DNA of 42,526 nt from an uncultured bacterium. GTDB taxonomy: Bacteria > Verrucomicrobiota > Verrucomicrobiia > Verrucomicrobiales > V1-33. The notes under the pieces are model-generated. The model made no database searches and was not told the DNA's origin. It worked only from the letters and a program-made list of their open reading frames with translations. Both the position numbers and the translations under genes were made by a program. Where the stretch lies: assembly GCA_903936775.1 (NCBI GenBank), contig CAIZWU010000021.1, positions 1-42,526 of the forward strand, read 5' to 3'. This document shows positions 34,543-42,318 of the stretch, piece by piece; the first letter of the stretch is position 1; each line of letters starts with the position of its first letter.

Positions 34543-35676
34543 ATGCCTTTCCTTCGCTGGTCTTTCCTATCGCTTTTGGCCGGTTTATCCGTCGGGGTTT
34601 GCACTTGTCCACGCGATACCGCAGCGGCAGAGCGCCCTAAAGGAATCAATCCCAACTCGCCGGACACCATCGAATTGACGCGGAAGATCCGGGATCATAT
34701 CGTGGAGACCAGCGGTGGGGACACGGGAGCGGATTTTCAGGCTTACGAGGGCTGGATGACCAAGATGGCGGTTCCCCGGAGGTTTGCGATGGTGCCGATT
34801 CCAGCGGGGGAGTTTTTGATGGGCAGTCCGGCCACGGAAGCGAAGCGCCATCCGGACGAAGGGCCGCAGGTGAAAGTGAAACTGGATGCCTTTTGGATGG
34901 GGGCGACGGAGGTGACGTGGGATCTCTACAAGCCCTTTATGGACACGGCCGTGATGCGTTGGAAGGATGGCAGCAAGAAGGAGCCGGTGCCGGATGAGAA
35001 GCCGGTGGATGCGATCAGCCGTCCCACCGCGCCCTACACGGACATGACCTTTGGGATGGGAGAGTCCGGTTATCCCGCGATTTGCATGACGGAGCACGCC
35101 GCCAATAAATTCTGTCAGTGGCTCAGCGCACAGACCGGGCACTTTTACCGGCTGCCCACGGAGGCGGAGTGGGAATACGCTGCCCGGGCCGGCACTACCA
35201 CGGCCTACTCGTTCGGCGATGATGTTTCGAAGCTGGGGGAATATGCCTGGCATTGGGAGAACAGCGACGCGACCACTCATCCGGTCGGGAAAAAGCTGCC
35301 GAATCCCTGGGGGCTTTACGACATGCATGGCAACGTGGTCGAGTGGGTGCTGGACCAATACCGCCCTGACTTCTACGCGGCCCTTACTGCCCAGTCTCAC
35401 GGAGGGACGGTGGCCAATCCCTTCAACCAACCGGTGACACCCTACCCCCGGGTGGTGCGCGGCGGATCGTGGGATGACGATGCGGACCAGCTCCGCAGTG
35501 CCTGCCGTCGGGGATCCAAGGACGTTTGGAAAGTGATGGATCCTCAATTGCCGAAAAGCCGCTGGTTCCACACCGGCGCCCAGTGGCTGGGATTCAGAGT
35601 GGTCCGTCCCCTCAAAGTGCCCTCCCTCGAGGAAATGCACGACGCTTGGAACTGCGGAATCATTATTGAAAAATAA
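34543..35676 (+). CDS. SUMF1/formylglycine-generating-enzyme-like protein, probably non-catalytic
   Basis: A 377-residue exported protein with a signal peptide (FLSLLAGLSVGVCTCPRDTAA). The SUMF1 fold is evident: MVPIPAGEFLMGSPATEA, DAFWMGATEVTWDLYKPFMD, FYRLPTEAEWEYAARAGT, WGLYDMHGNVVEWVLDQY, PRVVRGGSWDDDADQLRSACR and WLGFRVVRPL. In true formylglycine-generating enzymes the segment after GFR contains an active-site cysteine; here it is GFRVV, so oxidase activity is unlikely. Such proteins often accompany DUF1501 or sulfatase genes in this phylum, with unknown roles. A weak hairpin with a T-run follows at 35679..35709. Confidence 0.88.
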   Translation: MPFLRWSFLSLLAGLSVGVCTCPRDTAAAERPKGINPNSPDTIELTRKIRDHIVETSGGDTGADFQAYEGWMTKMAVPRRFAMVPIPAGEFLMGSPATEAKRHPDEGPQVKVKLDAFWMGATEVTWDLYKPFMDTAVMRWKDGSKKEPVPDEKPVDAISRPTAPYTDMTFGMGESGYPAICMTEHAANKFCQWLSAQTGHFYRLPTEAEWEYAARAGTTTAYSFGDDVSKLGEYAWHWENSDATTHPVGKKLPNPWGLYDMHGNVVEWVLDQYRPDFYAALTAQSHGGTVANPFNQPVTPYPRVVRGGSWDDDADQLRSACRRGSKDVWKVMDPQLPKSRWFHTGAQWLGFRVVRPLKVPSLEEMHDAWNCGIIIEK

Positions 35677-35678
35677 CA

Positions 35679-35709
35679 CCGGGACTTTTCCCGGGGAGGA
35701 GGCTTTTTT
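35679..35709 (+). terminator. Possible terminator between convergent genes
   Basis: CCGGGA-CTTT-TCCCGG forms a perfect six-bp hairpin three bases after the SUMF1-like stop, but the run of six T residues lies about ten bases further on. It is weak. Confidence 0.3.
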
Positions 35710-35740
35710 CAACAATCACCGGGGGCTTTCCGGAACGTTC

Positions 35741-36586
35741 CTATTTGGTGAGGGACCCCGGACGCATTCCCCGGCAGTTGGGATATTGGGAACATCCCCA
35801 GAAAATCCCGCCAATGTTGCTGCCCCTCCTGGCTTGGCGTTCCACCATGCGGTCGCCGCAGTTTGGACAAAACGGTATCGTCGCCGGACCGGCGTGGGGG
35901 TAGGCTTGGGCCGGGGTATCGGTGGAAATCTCCCAGGAGATATCCTGATGGGCGGGCGTTCCGGTGCGCAGGTGGTGGACCATTTGCGCGAACCGGTTGC
36001 CGGGGATGAGCTCAAGGCTGGCCTGACTCAATCCGAAGGCCATGGCTTCCGGAGTGAAATCGCTGGTGGTGATGAAGATGCCTTTATCGGCCCTCTTGGA
36101 AACCACGACGCCGAAGAACTCGCGGACAGCGTGGACGCCGATGCCGGTGCTATTATATCTTTTGCACTGTACCAGTATCCGTTTCCGGTCCTTGCTCATG
36201 TCGAGGTCGATTCCTCCGTCCGGTCCGGCTTTTCCAGTATGGTCGACCTGATAACCCCGTTCACGATAGTAGGCCGCCGTGAGGTGCTCAAACTCTTGCC
36301 AAGGGACGTCCTTGATGTCCTGCAGAGTCTTGATTTTTTTAAGTGATTTAGAGGACCGTCGGGCTTTCAGGGCGGAAGCAAGGGCCGTGAATCCTACCAC
36401 CGAGGGGAGCACGGGCCAGGACGGCTGCAGCATGATGACAAGGATATGATTTGGGTAGTACGAAGCAAAAAGGGAAGCGGCTCCCCAGATGATGAGGCCA
36501 AAGAGGAGACTGCACCACCAGGGCAGGGCAATCAGGCCATCAATGAGGTGCCCGCCATTGGACTTGCGGGAACGGGGATAGGCCAT
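35741..36586 (-). CDS. Membrane-anchored Mrr-like restriction endonuclease with zinc finger
   Basis: A 281-residue protein. Two hydrophobic segments lie near the N-terminus (LPWWCSLLFGLIIWGAASLF and ILVIMLQPSWPVLPSVVGF). The Mrr-type nuclease domain contains the PWQEFEHLTAAYYRERGYQV start, the PD-(D/E)xK residues in GPDGGIDLDM and ILVQCKRY, and VREFFGVVVSKRADKGIFIT. The C-terminus has a four-cysteine zinc finger of topoisomerase type (CPNCGDRMVER...CSQYPNC). Proteins of this arrangement cleave DNA in defence or act in DNA processing; the targets (for example methylated DNA) are not predictable. No methyltransferase is adjacent. A decayed phospholipase D-like gene lies upstream. Confidence 0.85.
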   Translation of the reverse strand: MAYPRSRKSNGGHLIDGLIALPWWCSLLFGLIIWGAASLFASYYPNHILVIMLQPSWPVLPSVVGFTALASALKARRSSKSLKKIKTLQDIKDVPWQEFEHLTAAYYRERGYQVDHTGKAGPDGGIDLDMSKDRKRILVQCKRYNSTGIGVHAVREFFGVVVSKRADKGIFITTSDFTPEAMAFGLSQASLELIPGNRFAQMVHHLRTGTPAHQDISWEISTDTPAQAYPHAGPATIPFCPNCGDRMVERQARRGSNIGGIFWGCSQYPNCRGMRPGSLTK

Positions 36587-36621
36587 GGAGATAGGAAGGG
36601 AGGTTTGGTGTCAGATCCAAG

Positions 36622-36744
36622 TCAGGAATGTAGCGGCGCGGGGGTGAGGCGCAGGGTGGTGGTGGCGTTGAGCCGGTCCTTGGCTGTTTTGATGATCTCC
36701 TCCAGGAAGTAATGGGTGGCGCTGGTGTTGAAAAATTTAGCCAT
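36622..36744 (-). pseudogene. N-terminal remnant of a phospholipase D-like protein
   Basis: From ATG 36744 the frame reads MAKFFNTSATHYFLEEIIKT and AKDRL, which is the usual beginning of a family of phospholipase D-like proteins I recognise (normally followed by a first catalytic strand). After residue 25 the similarity stops and the frame ends 15 codons later, just before the Mrr-like gene. The rest, including both HxK motifs, is missing, probably by deletion. Confidence 0.5.
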
Positions 36745-36807
36745 GGTAATTCTAGTAATTGTAGACCATCTGTTCTGAGCGTCAACGCATTCTTTGTTAT
36801 TCCTGTC

Positions 36808-37434
36808 ATGTCCGGACCGTCCAGCGAACTCCCTCTGCCCCTCACTCATGTTTTTGTGGACTTTGAGAATGTCCACCAGATCGACTTTTCGGTGATGGGG
36901 TCCAATCCGGTCCACTTCACGCTATTGGTGGGGGCCAAGCAGCCCCGGATGGACGTTGCGTTGGTCGAGCAGTTGTTGGAAAATGCCGACGTCGTGGAAC
37001 TGGTGCGCTTGACTTCATCAGGCAAGGACGCCCTCGATTTCGCCCTCGCCTATTATCTGGGGCGGGCCGCGGTGGGAGATCCCACGGGTTATTTCTACAT
37101 TGTCTCGAAGGATAAAGGGTTTGATCCGCTGATCGAACATCTGCGGAGTCGGCGCATCCGGGCCCACCGCCATGATGATTTCAGCGCCCTGACTTTTTCC
37201 GCTCCCGGGAAGGCCCCCTCCACGCTGCCCGGGGAGCCGCTGGAGCGGGCCTTGGAACATCTCAGGAGAAACCCCAATAACCGACCGAAACGGAAGAAAA
37301 CCCTGATCAGTCATCTGCGAAGCCTGCTTGGCAAAACAGCCTCCGAAACCGACGTGCTGGATTTGATGGTGGAACTGAAGAAGGGCGGACACCTCATCCT
37401 GGAAGAAAAGGACCGGGTGACTTATCGGGTCTGA
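36808..37434 (+). CDS. NYN/PIN-like nuclease domain protein
   Basis: A 208-residue protein from ATG 36808. The start LTHVFVDFENVHQIDF contains the first acidic site of NYN/PIN-like domains. SSGKDALDFALAYYLGRAA carries the second, and YFYIVSKDKGFDPLIEHL the third acidic motif. The remainder (residues 135..208) is a basic linker (NPNNRPKRKKTLISHLRSLL) followed by a small helical wing-like C-terminal domain. Such proteins act as RNases or RNA-binding regulators; the target is unknown. It is divergent from the phospholipase D remnant, with an A+T-rich gap between them that probably contains its promoter. Confidence 0.75.
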   Translation: MSGPSSELPLPLTHVFVDFENVHQIDFSVMGSNPVHFTLLVGAKQPRMDVALVEQLLENADVVELVRLTSSGKDALDFALAYYLGRAAVGDPTGYFYIVSKDKGFDPLIEHLRSRRIRAHRHDDFSALTFSAPGKAPSTLPGEPLERALEHLRRNPNNRPKRKKTLISHLRSLLGKTASETDVLDLMVELKKGGHLILEEKDRVTYRV

Positions 37435-37671
37435 CCGGTCTAAAGAAGATCTGCCGGAGGGATTGAAAAAGTGATGTTTCCGGCAAAAAGGGCAGCGGGG
37501 GCGGCCCTCCGGCCGGTGCCGCAGAATGCCCGGGAGGCGGCGGCGGGATTGGGCAGGATGCGAGTTTAGGGAACCGCCAGGAGGCGGATTTCTCCCGTGG
37601 AAGTCCTTTGGCCCGGTTCCGGCAGAAGCAGGAATGAATCATTCAATCGAGATGCCATCTTTCCAGACGCC

Positions 37672-37845
37672 ATGAAACTTCCTGCCCGCTACATCCGGAT
37701 CCTTGTTCAGCTTTTTTGCCTGCTGGGCATCATGTCCTGCCAGACCCGCCAACCGGAGACCGCTTCCCCCACCAACCAAGGTAAACCTGATTCTGTTTCC
37801 ACCAGCGACGTGAAATCCATGGACCATGCCAAGGACAAAATGTGA
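37672..37845 (+). CDS. Small lipoprotein
   Basis: A 57-residue protein from ATG 37672 with a signal segment (RILVQLFCLLGIMSC) and a lipobox-like IMSC. The mature part is about 35 residues, polar and rich in Ser, Thr and Asp. No family was recognised. It overlaps the start of the next open frame by 20 bases. Longer in-frame starts upstream would bury the signal and are not supported. Confidence 0.55.
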   Translation: MKLPARYIRILVQLFCLLGIMSCQTRQPETASPTNQGKPDSVSTSDVKSMDHAKDKM

Positions 37846-38023
37846 GATTCCTCCCGGAGCGCCGCCTGAGCCGGCCGCGCCGGGCGAAATCCTTCATCCC
37901 GTCCTGGAACATCTGTCCGCGGAAGTCACCCGCCGCCACCAACTGAGTCTGCCCAAGGATCTGGTGAAAATTCCCGCCACGGAGATTGCCGATCATTTCC
38001 TGAAGGCCCGGCAGTACGTCTGA
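37826..38023 (+). CDS. Hypothetical 65-residue protein
   Basis: A frame starting inside the lipoprotein gene: MPRTKCEIPPGAPPEPAAPG then EILHPVLEHLSAEVTRRHQL and ending FLKARQYV. The C-terminal 45 residues have an amphipathic helical character. No family was recognised. It may be an independent small gene or the displaced 3' part of a longer reading frame joined to the lipoprotein by a frameshift. Confidence 0.4.
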   Translation: MPRTKCEIPPGAPPEPAAPGEILHPVLEHLSAEVTRRHQLSLPKDLVKIPATEIADHFLKARQYV

Positions 38024-38051
38024 ACCCCATATCACCCCGAAACCTAACTCT

Positions 38052-38402
38052 ATGAAAACGAATCACTTCCAAGATAAAGCGGCGCCTGCGCCAGTGAACA
38101 CTCCAGTCAATTCAGATAAAGATACCGACTCCCTGGGCGGGGTGCCGATCATCGAAACCGACAACTTGGATGAAACGGTGCTTGGCGCCGCTTCGGTGGG
38201 CCACCCTGACCAGGTTCCGCCTGAGGTCGTGCGGGGAACCGAGACGCTGACGGAATGGGACGAGCCTGCCGATACATCGGGAACCTGGACCCCGCGGGAG
38301 GGCAGGGATGGCGGAACGCTGGAGGCAGAACGATTGGTCGAAGCCGGGAATGAGGAGGCCGACCGCGAAAGACGTCTGGCGGCCGGGGAAACAGAAGACT
38401 GA
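38052..38402 (+). CDS. Hypothetical acidic, probably disordered protein
   Basis: A 116-residue protein starting MKTNHFQDKAAPAPVN. It has no hydrophobic segment, is rich in Glu, Asp, Thr and Gly, and appears disordered (ETLTEWDEPADTSGTWTP, EEADRERRLAAGETED). No family was recognised. It follows the two small genes upstream by about 30 bases on the same strand and may form an operon with them. The composition resembles small stress-related hydrophilic proteins, but this is not evidence of function. Confidence 0.55.
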   Translation: MKTNHFQDKAAPAPVNTPVNSDKDTDSLGGVPIIETDNLDETVLGAASVGHPDQVPPEVVRGTETLTEWDEPADTSGTWTPREGRDGGTLEAERLVEAGNEEADRERRLAAGETED

Positions 38403-38633
38403 ATTTCTGTGGGTAGCTATTGACGGGAGGTGGGCGCGAGCAGTTCATCCTGCGTTAAGCGGGCGGCGCAGCAGGGCTGCGGCCGGAAAGCGGCAGCGGG
38501 CTGCACGCAGTCCAAGGCCGGGGGCAGCGAAAGTGTGCGTGTATGTAAAGCATTTGGTAAATTCTCAAGGGCTCGGGGACCCTCGTCCACCCTGGGATCT
38601 GCTGGATCGTTCGCTTTACGCGGGCCGGTGCGG

Positions 38634-39062
38634 TCAGTGGTAGGCGAGGACTTCCACGTGGCGATGCAGGGGCGGCACGAGTCCATCCCGGATGGCATCC
38701 TTGACCACATGGCCAACGTTATGGGCCAGCAGGGCTTCGTGGTATTCACGGACGCCATGTTTTTCGCCTTGGCGCAGCGCGGCGACGGCAGAGTCCTCGC
38801 CAAACCAAGCGGCCACGGTTTCGACCGTGCCGGCGAGGCTGCCCCAGGAGCCGGAAGAAGTGGAGGGTTCTCCGCCGTGCTGCTTGATGAGGTCCCGGAG
38901 GATTTGCGCACTGCTGATGTGTTCCCGGCGGATCCCGCAAAGAACGGAATGCAGGGGGGACCCGGTGAAATTGTGAATGGCGTGGCCGTAGGTTTCGATG
39001 GCGGAGAGTTCGCCGCGCAGGAGGGAATCGAGGATTCCGTTGGTGTGTTCGGTGGTTTTCAT
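38634..39062 (-). CDS. DUF2383 ferritin-like protein
   Basis: A 142-residue helical protein from ATG 39062 (MKTTEHTNGILDSLLRGELS). The pattern DSLLRGELSAIETYGHA, then REHISSAQILRDLIKQHGG and GEKHGVREYHEALLAHNVGH, has the spaced Glu and His residues of ferritin-like DUF2383 domains (PA2169 type). A GGEPSTSSGSWGSLAGTVE segment between helices is also typical. These proteins are often linked to stress conditions. Upstream in-frame codons to 39227 are unlikely to be coding. Confidence 0.8.
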   Translation of the reverse strand: MKTTEHTNGILDSLLRGELSAIETYGHAIHNFTGSPLHSVLCGIRREHISSAQILRDLIKQHGGEPSTSSGSWGSLAGTVETVAAWFGEDSAVAALRQGEKHGVREYHEALLAHNVGHVVKDAIRDGLVPPLHRHVEVLAYH

Positions 39063-39415
39063 AATATAAAAAAAGCGGAACCTGACTGCACTCTTTTGCA
39101 GGGAAAATGCCAGGCGGCCGATTCCGGGGAAATGCCCTGACCAAAGCACCTCCGGCCCGTGCCAGCGTGGGCGAGGGGCCCGACGGAGCGGAAGCGCAGG
39201 GGGGAGACCCGGCGGTGCGGCCTGCAAAGTGCGGCACGGTGTTATCTTCAGGGTGGCAACTTGCCAGTGCAGGACCTGCTGCCGTCAGGGGGCGGGAGGT
39301 CAGGGATTGGGGGAATCCTGAAAATGGGAATCCGCAGGCCGGGGAGCCTTCCGAATTCATCACCAACCGGCCAGTCCCTGCCTGACGGCGGGGGGACTTG
39401 GAGGGGGCAAGTCCT
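39063..39415. other. Intergenic region, no gene recognised
   Basis: About 350 bases of G+C-rich sequence lie between the DUF2383 start and the remnant on the same strand. It contains only short frames without motifs. The DUF2383 promoter should lie near 39070..39130, but no clear boxes were seen. Confidence 0.35.
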
Positions 39416-39560
39416 TTACTGAGGGAAGACGCGGTAGAAGCGGAGGGTAGGGTTGGCCGGAATGGTGTTATCCAGGATGCTGGTGGTTAAGGCACCGGCG
39501 GCAGTGGGCTGTGAGCCTGAGGTGCTGGTGCCGTTGTTGTTCCAATTGCTTGGGTGAAGT
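39416..39560 (-). pseudogene. C-terminal remnant of a secreted Verrucomicrobia-type protein
   Basis: The minus strand reads WNNNGTSTSGSQPTAAGALT, then TSILDNTIPANPTLRFYRVF and PQ-stop. The final FYRV and the preceding Thr/Asn/Gly-rich strand match the C-termini of secreted proteins of this group (compare FYRVAE at 11287). The frame is lost a few codons upstream, and no body of the gene is present. It is read as a deletion remnant. Confidence 0.45.
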
Positions 39561-39698
39561 CGGTGGAAGGGTTTGCGGCAGGCGGGCTTGCGTGACGGCC
39601 TGTGGCGCAGCGGCGGGGGGCGGTGTAAAAGTCAGCATACCCGGAAATTGGCGTGAACTTGCCGTAGGTCTGTGTTAACATCATTCACCCCCAAGCCA

Positions 39699-40523
39699 AT
39701 GGCCAGAAGATACGATGCGAAATACGAGGCGGAAACTACCGCCAGCGCGACAATCGTCGAGGCTTGCCGGCAGGCGCTGGACTCCGATGATGATGACCGC
39801 GGAACTTCGCTGGGGGTCGTTCACTACCGGGGCGGACAGACGGAATTCGATCTCGGCTGCTACTATGCCGCAAGCCATGATGCGTTGGACCGGGTGACCG
39901 GGGCCGATGTTCTGGCACAATTGGGCTGGGGTGATGATTGCTTCCACGACGAGTCCGTGGAGGTGCTGCTGCCGCTGGTGGGAGATCCGGATGAACGGGT
40001 GATAGTGGCGGCGGCCCACGCCTTGGGGCACCGCCGGTCGGCGCGTGGCATTCCGGTGGTGCTGCCCCTGGTTTACCATCCGAATGCCGGCGTGCGGTAT
40101 GCCGTGGTCCATGCGCTGAGCGGTCAGGAGGAGGGGGCGGCCCTGGCAGGCTTGATCGTACTGGCAGGAGATGCCGATCGTGATGTCCGCAACTGGGCCG
40201 CGTTTGGGCTGGGGAGCCTCTCCGACATGGATACGCCGGAGATCAGGGACGCCTTGGCACCATTGCTCGATGAGCCGGATGCGGAGATCCGCGGGGAAGC
40301 CCTGATCGGTCTGGCCAAGCGCCACGATCCCAGAGCTGCGCCGGCCTTGTTGCGGGAATTGGCGGGCTCCTTCCACGGATCCTGGTGTTTGGAGGCGGCC
40401 GGGTTGCTGGGCTGCCCGGAGTTGTTACCCCTGCTTTTGGAACTGCGGGCAAAAATCTGCCCCAAGGATGAGGCGGCCTTTTCCGCAGACCTGGACCAAG
40501 CCATCGCCGCCTGCTCCCGATGA
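39699..40523 (+). CDS. HEAT-repeat protein
   Basis: A 274-residue protein from ATG 39699 (an in-frame start nine codons upstream is possible). From residue 85 it consists of repeated helical pairs of HEAT type: VEVLLPLVGDPDERVIVAAA, GIPVVLPLVYHPNAGVRYAV, ALAGLIVLAGDADRDVRNWA, IRDALAPLLDEPDAEIRGEA and APALLRELAGSFHGSW. The acidic N-terminal part (SDDDDRGTSLG) is distinct. It has no signal or membrane segment, so it is likely a cytoplasmic protein-interaction scaffold. Its 3' end is convergent with a decayed membrane gene. Confidence 0.8.
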   Translation: MARRYDAKYEAETTASATIVEACRQALDSDDDDRGTSLGVVHYRGGQTEFDLGCYYAASHDALDRVTGADVLAQLGWGDDCFHDESVEVLLPLVGDPDERVIVAAAHALGHRRSARGIPVVLPLVYHPNAGVRYAVVHALSGQEEGAALAGLIVLAGDADRDVRNWAAFGLGSLSDMDTPEIRDALAPLLDEPDAEIRGEALIGLAKRHDPRAAPALLRELAGSFHGSWCLEAAGLLGCPELLPLLLELRAKICPKDEAAFSADLDQAIAACSR

Positions 40524-40539
40524 TGCACCAGGGAGTGAT

Positions 40540-40956
40540 GAATGCCAGGGGATGCTGGAGAAGGGAAAAACCGTTAAGAAATAAAACCGGCGGATGAAGG
40601 TCAGTTTGGCGTGCCGGGAATACCAGAGGTAACCGGTCCACAAGGCGGTGGATCCCAGCATGGCGCCCAGGGCCACTACATCGGAGCCCCCATGCCGCTC
40701 GGAAATGGCGGGGGTGGACTGGACCACATAAAAGCTGGTGAGATTCAGCTCGACCATCCAGCCGGCGTATAACGTGAAGGCCAAGGGGAAATGCCGGTGC
40801 CTGCTGAAGAACAATCCGATCAGCAGCACCACGCCAATCCCCCCGAGGCCATGGTGTCGGAGTAGTCGAATAGCTTCACCGGGGCGCTCCGGATGCCGGG
40901 GGCCAGCAGGATGAGCCACCCCCGATGCTTTGAAGTTTCTGATCGGTTTCCAGCAT
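40540..40956 (-). pseudogene. DUF2569-like membrane protein, two frameshifts
   Basis: Three frames join into one protein: MLETDQKLQSIGG (from ATG 40956), then WLILLAPGIRSAPVKLFDYS (from 40918), then GIGVVLLIGLFFSRHRHFP and GAMLGSTALWTGYLWYSRHA ending KLTFIRRF. The GGWLILLA start, the membrane helices and the final WTGYLWYS-x-x-A-x-x-TF motif resemble DUF2569 proteins. The junctions at about 40918 and 40841 both lie at short C runs, so sequencing error is possible. The third frame continues antisense into the HEAT gene end. Family assignment is by pattern. Confidence 0.5.
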
Positions 40957-41227
40957 GAAAAAGAAGGTGGCAGGGAAGGTCCGTAGCCCATGATGACCGG
41001 TCCTGGGGATTTCTGCCAGGTAAAAATCCGGCGTGGGGGGCTGACCTGGTAAGAGCCCGGGGATCGGTGGGATGGCCGGGGGCGGCCGGCTTGATTGGAT
41101 GAAGGAATGACGGCACCGGCTAGGTGAAATCCTTAGTTCCCTCAGCGGCCCCCGTAACTGCAGCTGAATCACCAGAGACTAGTAAGCCGCCCGGGGTCAT
41201 GGCAGAACTAGAGGGGCACGGCAGCAC

Positions 41228-41256
41228 TGCCGCCACCACTACCACTACCACTACCG
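41228..41256. repeat. Short CCACTA-type tandem repeat upstream of the UspA gene
   Basis: CCACTA repeats (CACCACTACCACTACCACTACC) end about ten bases before the UspA start. No binding function can be assigned. Confidence 0.6.
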
Positions 41257-41262
41257 CGTCAC

Positions 41263-41823
41263 ATGACTTTGCAGCACTTCCTCGTCCCGGTGGATTTTTC
41301 CGGGGAAACCCCTGCCGCGGTATCCACCGCTGTGGAACTGGCCAGGAAGTTTTCCGCCCGTCTGACGCTGCTTCATGTGGTGGGGCCAGTGCTGCCGCCG
41401 ACCGGAGATTTTTACCTGGTGGCGGCCATGGCGCCCATGTCGGCTACCTACAGTGAGAATCTGATCGAAGCCGCCCGGCAGGAATTGAATGCGCTGGTGG
41501 CGCGGACCCTTGGCGGAGTGCCGGTGGATACGGTCATCAAATTGGGCATCCCGTGGCACTGCATCGTCGATTTTGCCGCGGAGTATCCAACCGATCTGGT
41601 GGTGATGTCCAACCGCGGCCGCTCGGGGCTGAAGCATCTCTGGCTGGGCAGCGTGGCCGGTCGGGTGGTGCGGCATGCTCCTTGTCCGGTGCTGGTGGTG
41701 CGCCCGCGCATGGGAGGCAGCCCTCCTCTTTCGCTGACCAATCACTCGAAGGCAACCCAACCCAACCCAAAAACCAAAATCAAATATTATGAACGCGATC
41801 ATGCCCTGGAATCCCCTACGTGA
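41263..41823 (+). CDS. Universal stress protein (UspA family)
   Basis: A 186-residue protein. The UspA fold is seen in FLVPVDFSGETPAAVSTAVE at the N-terminus and in the ATP-binding pattern VVMSNRGRSGLKHLWLGS followed by VAGRVVRHAPCPVLVVRP (G-x2-G-x9-G-S type). The last ~35 residues are a low-complexity extension (HSKATQPNPKTKIKYYERD) that overlaps the start of the Hsp20 gene by 35 bases. The likely role is a cytoplasmic stress response with ATP binding; the partner is unknown. The adjacency to Hsp20 suggests a stress operon. Confidence 0.9.
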   Translation: MTLQHFLVPVDFSGETPAAVSTAVELARKFSARLTLLHVVGPVLPPTGDFYLVAAMAPMSATYSENLIEAARQELNALVARTLGGVPVDTVIKLGIPWHCIVDFAAEYPTDLVVMSNRGRSGLKHLWLGSVAGRVVRHAPCPVLVVRPRMGGSPPLSLTNHSKATQPNPKTKIKYYERDHALESPT

Positions 41824-42265
41824 ACTCGACTCTTTCGGCCAGCGTTTGAACCGGTTGATGGCGCGCTCTCCCCGCGACTTCCAACCCGCCTACAGCCTGT
41901 TCGCCCCCTCCCAGGAGCTGGAGGAAACCCTCTCCAAGTGGAATCCCGCCGCGGATATCTCCGAGACCGACAAAGCATACCGCGTCAAAGTCGACATGCC
42001 TGAAGTCCAGGAAAAGGACCTCAAGGTTACCATGAAAAACGGGGTCCTGGAAATCACCGGGGAGCGGAAATCCGAGTTGGAGGAAAAGGATGCGAAACAT
42101 CACCGGATCGAGCGGAGTTACGGCCGCTTTGAGCGCTGCTTCTCCATGCCGGAAGATGCCAACGCCAATGCCATCACCGCCACCTATCAGCAAGGAGTGC
42201 TCACCATCACCGTACCAAAAACCGAAACCCCTCAGGCCAGGGAGATCTCGGTGAAAGTGAACTGA
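41789..42265 (+). CDS. Small heat shock protein (Hsp20/alpha-crystallin)
   Basis: A 158-residue chaperone. An N-terminal arm (MPWNPLRELDSFGQRLNRLM) precedes the alpha-crystallin domain: WNPAADISETDKAYRVKVDM, PEVQEKDLKVTMKNGVLEIT, GERKSELEEKDAKHHRIERS, YGRFERCFSMPEDAN and the conserved GVLTITVPK near the end (residues 139..147). The length is usual for bacterial Hsp20. It would bind unfolded proteins without ATP. It overlaps the UspA gene, so transcription is probably shared. No heat-shock operator (CIRCE-like or ROSE element) was recognised nearby. Confidence 0.95.
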   Translation: MNAIMPWNPLRELDSFGQRLNRLMARSPRDFQPAYSLFAPSQELEETLSKWNPAADISETDKAYRVKVDMPEVQEKDLKVTMKNGVLEITGERKSELEEKDAKHHRIERSYGRFERCFSMPEDANANAITATYQQGVLTITVPKTETPQAREISVKVN

Positions 42266-42318
42266 ACCCTGCCTGGGCGCCCCTGCACAACTCCCATACT
42301 CATCTGATCAGCACCAAC

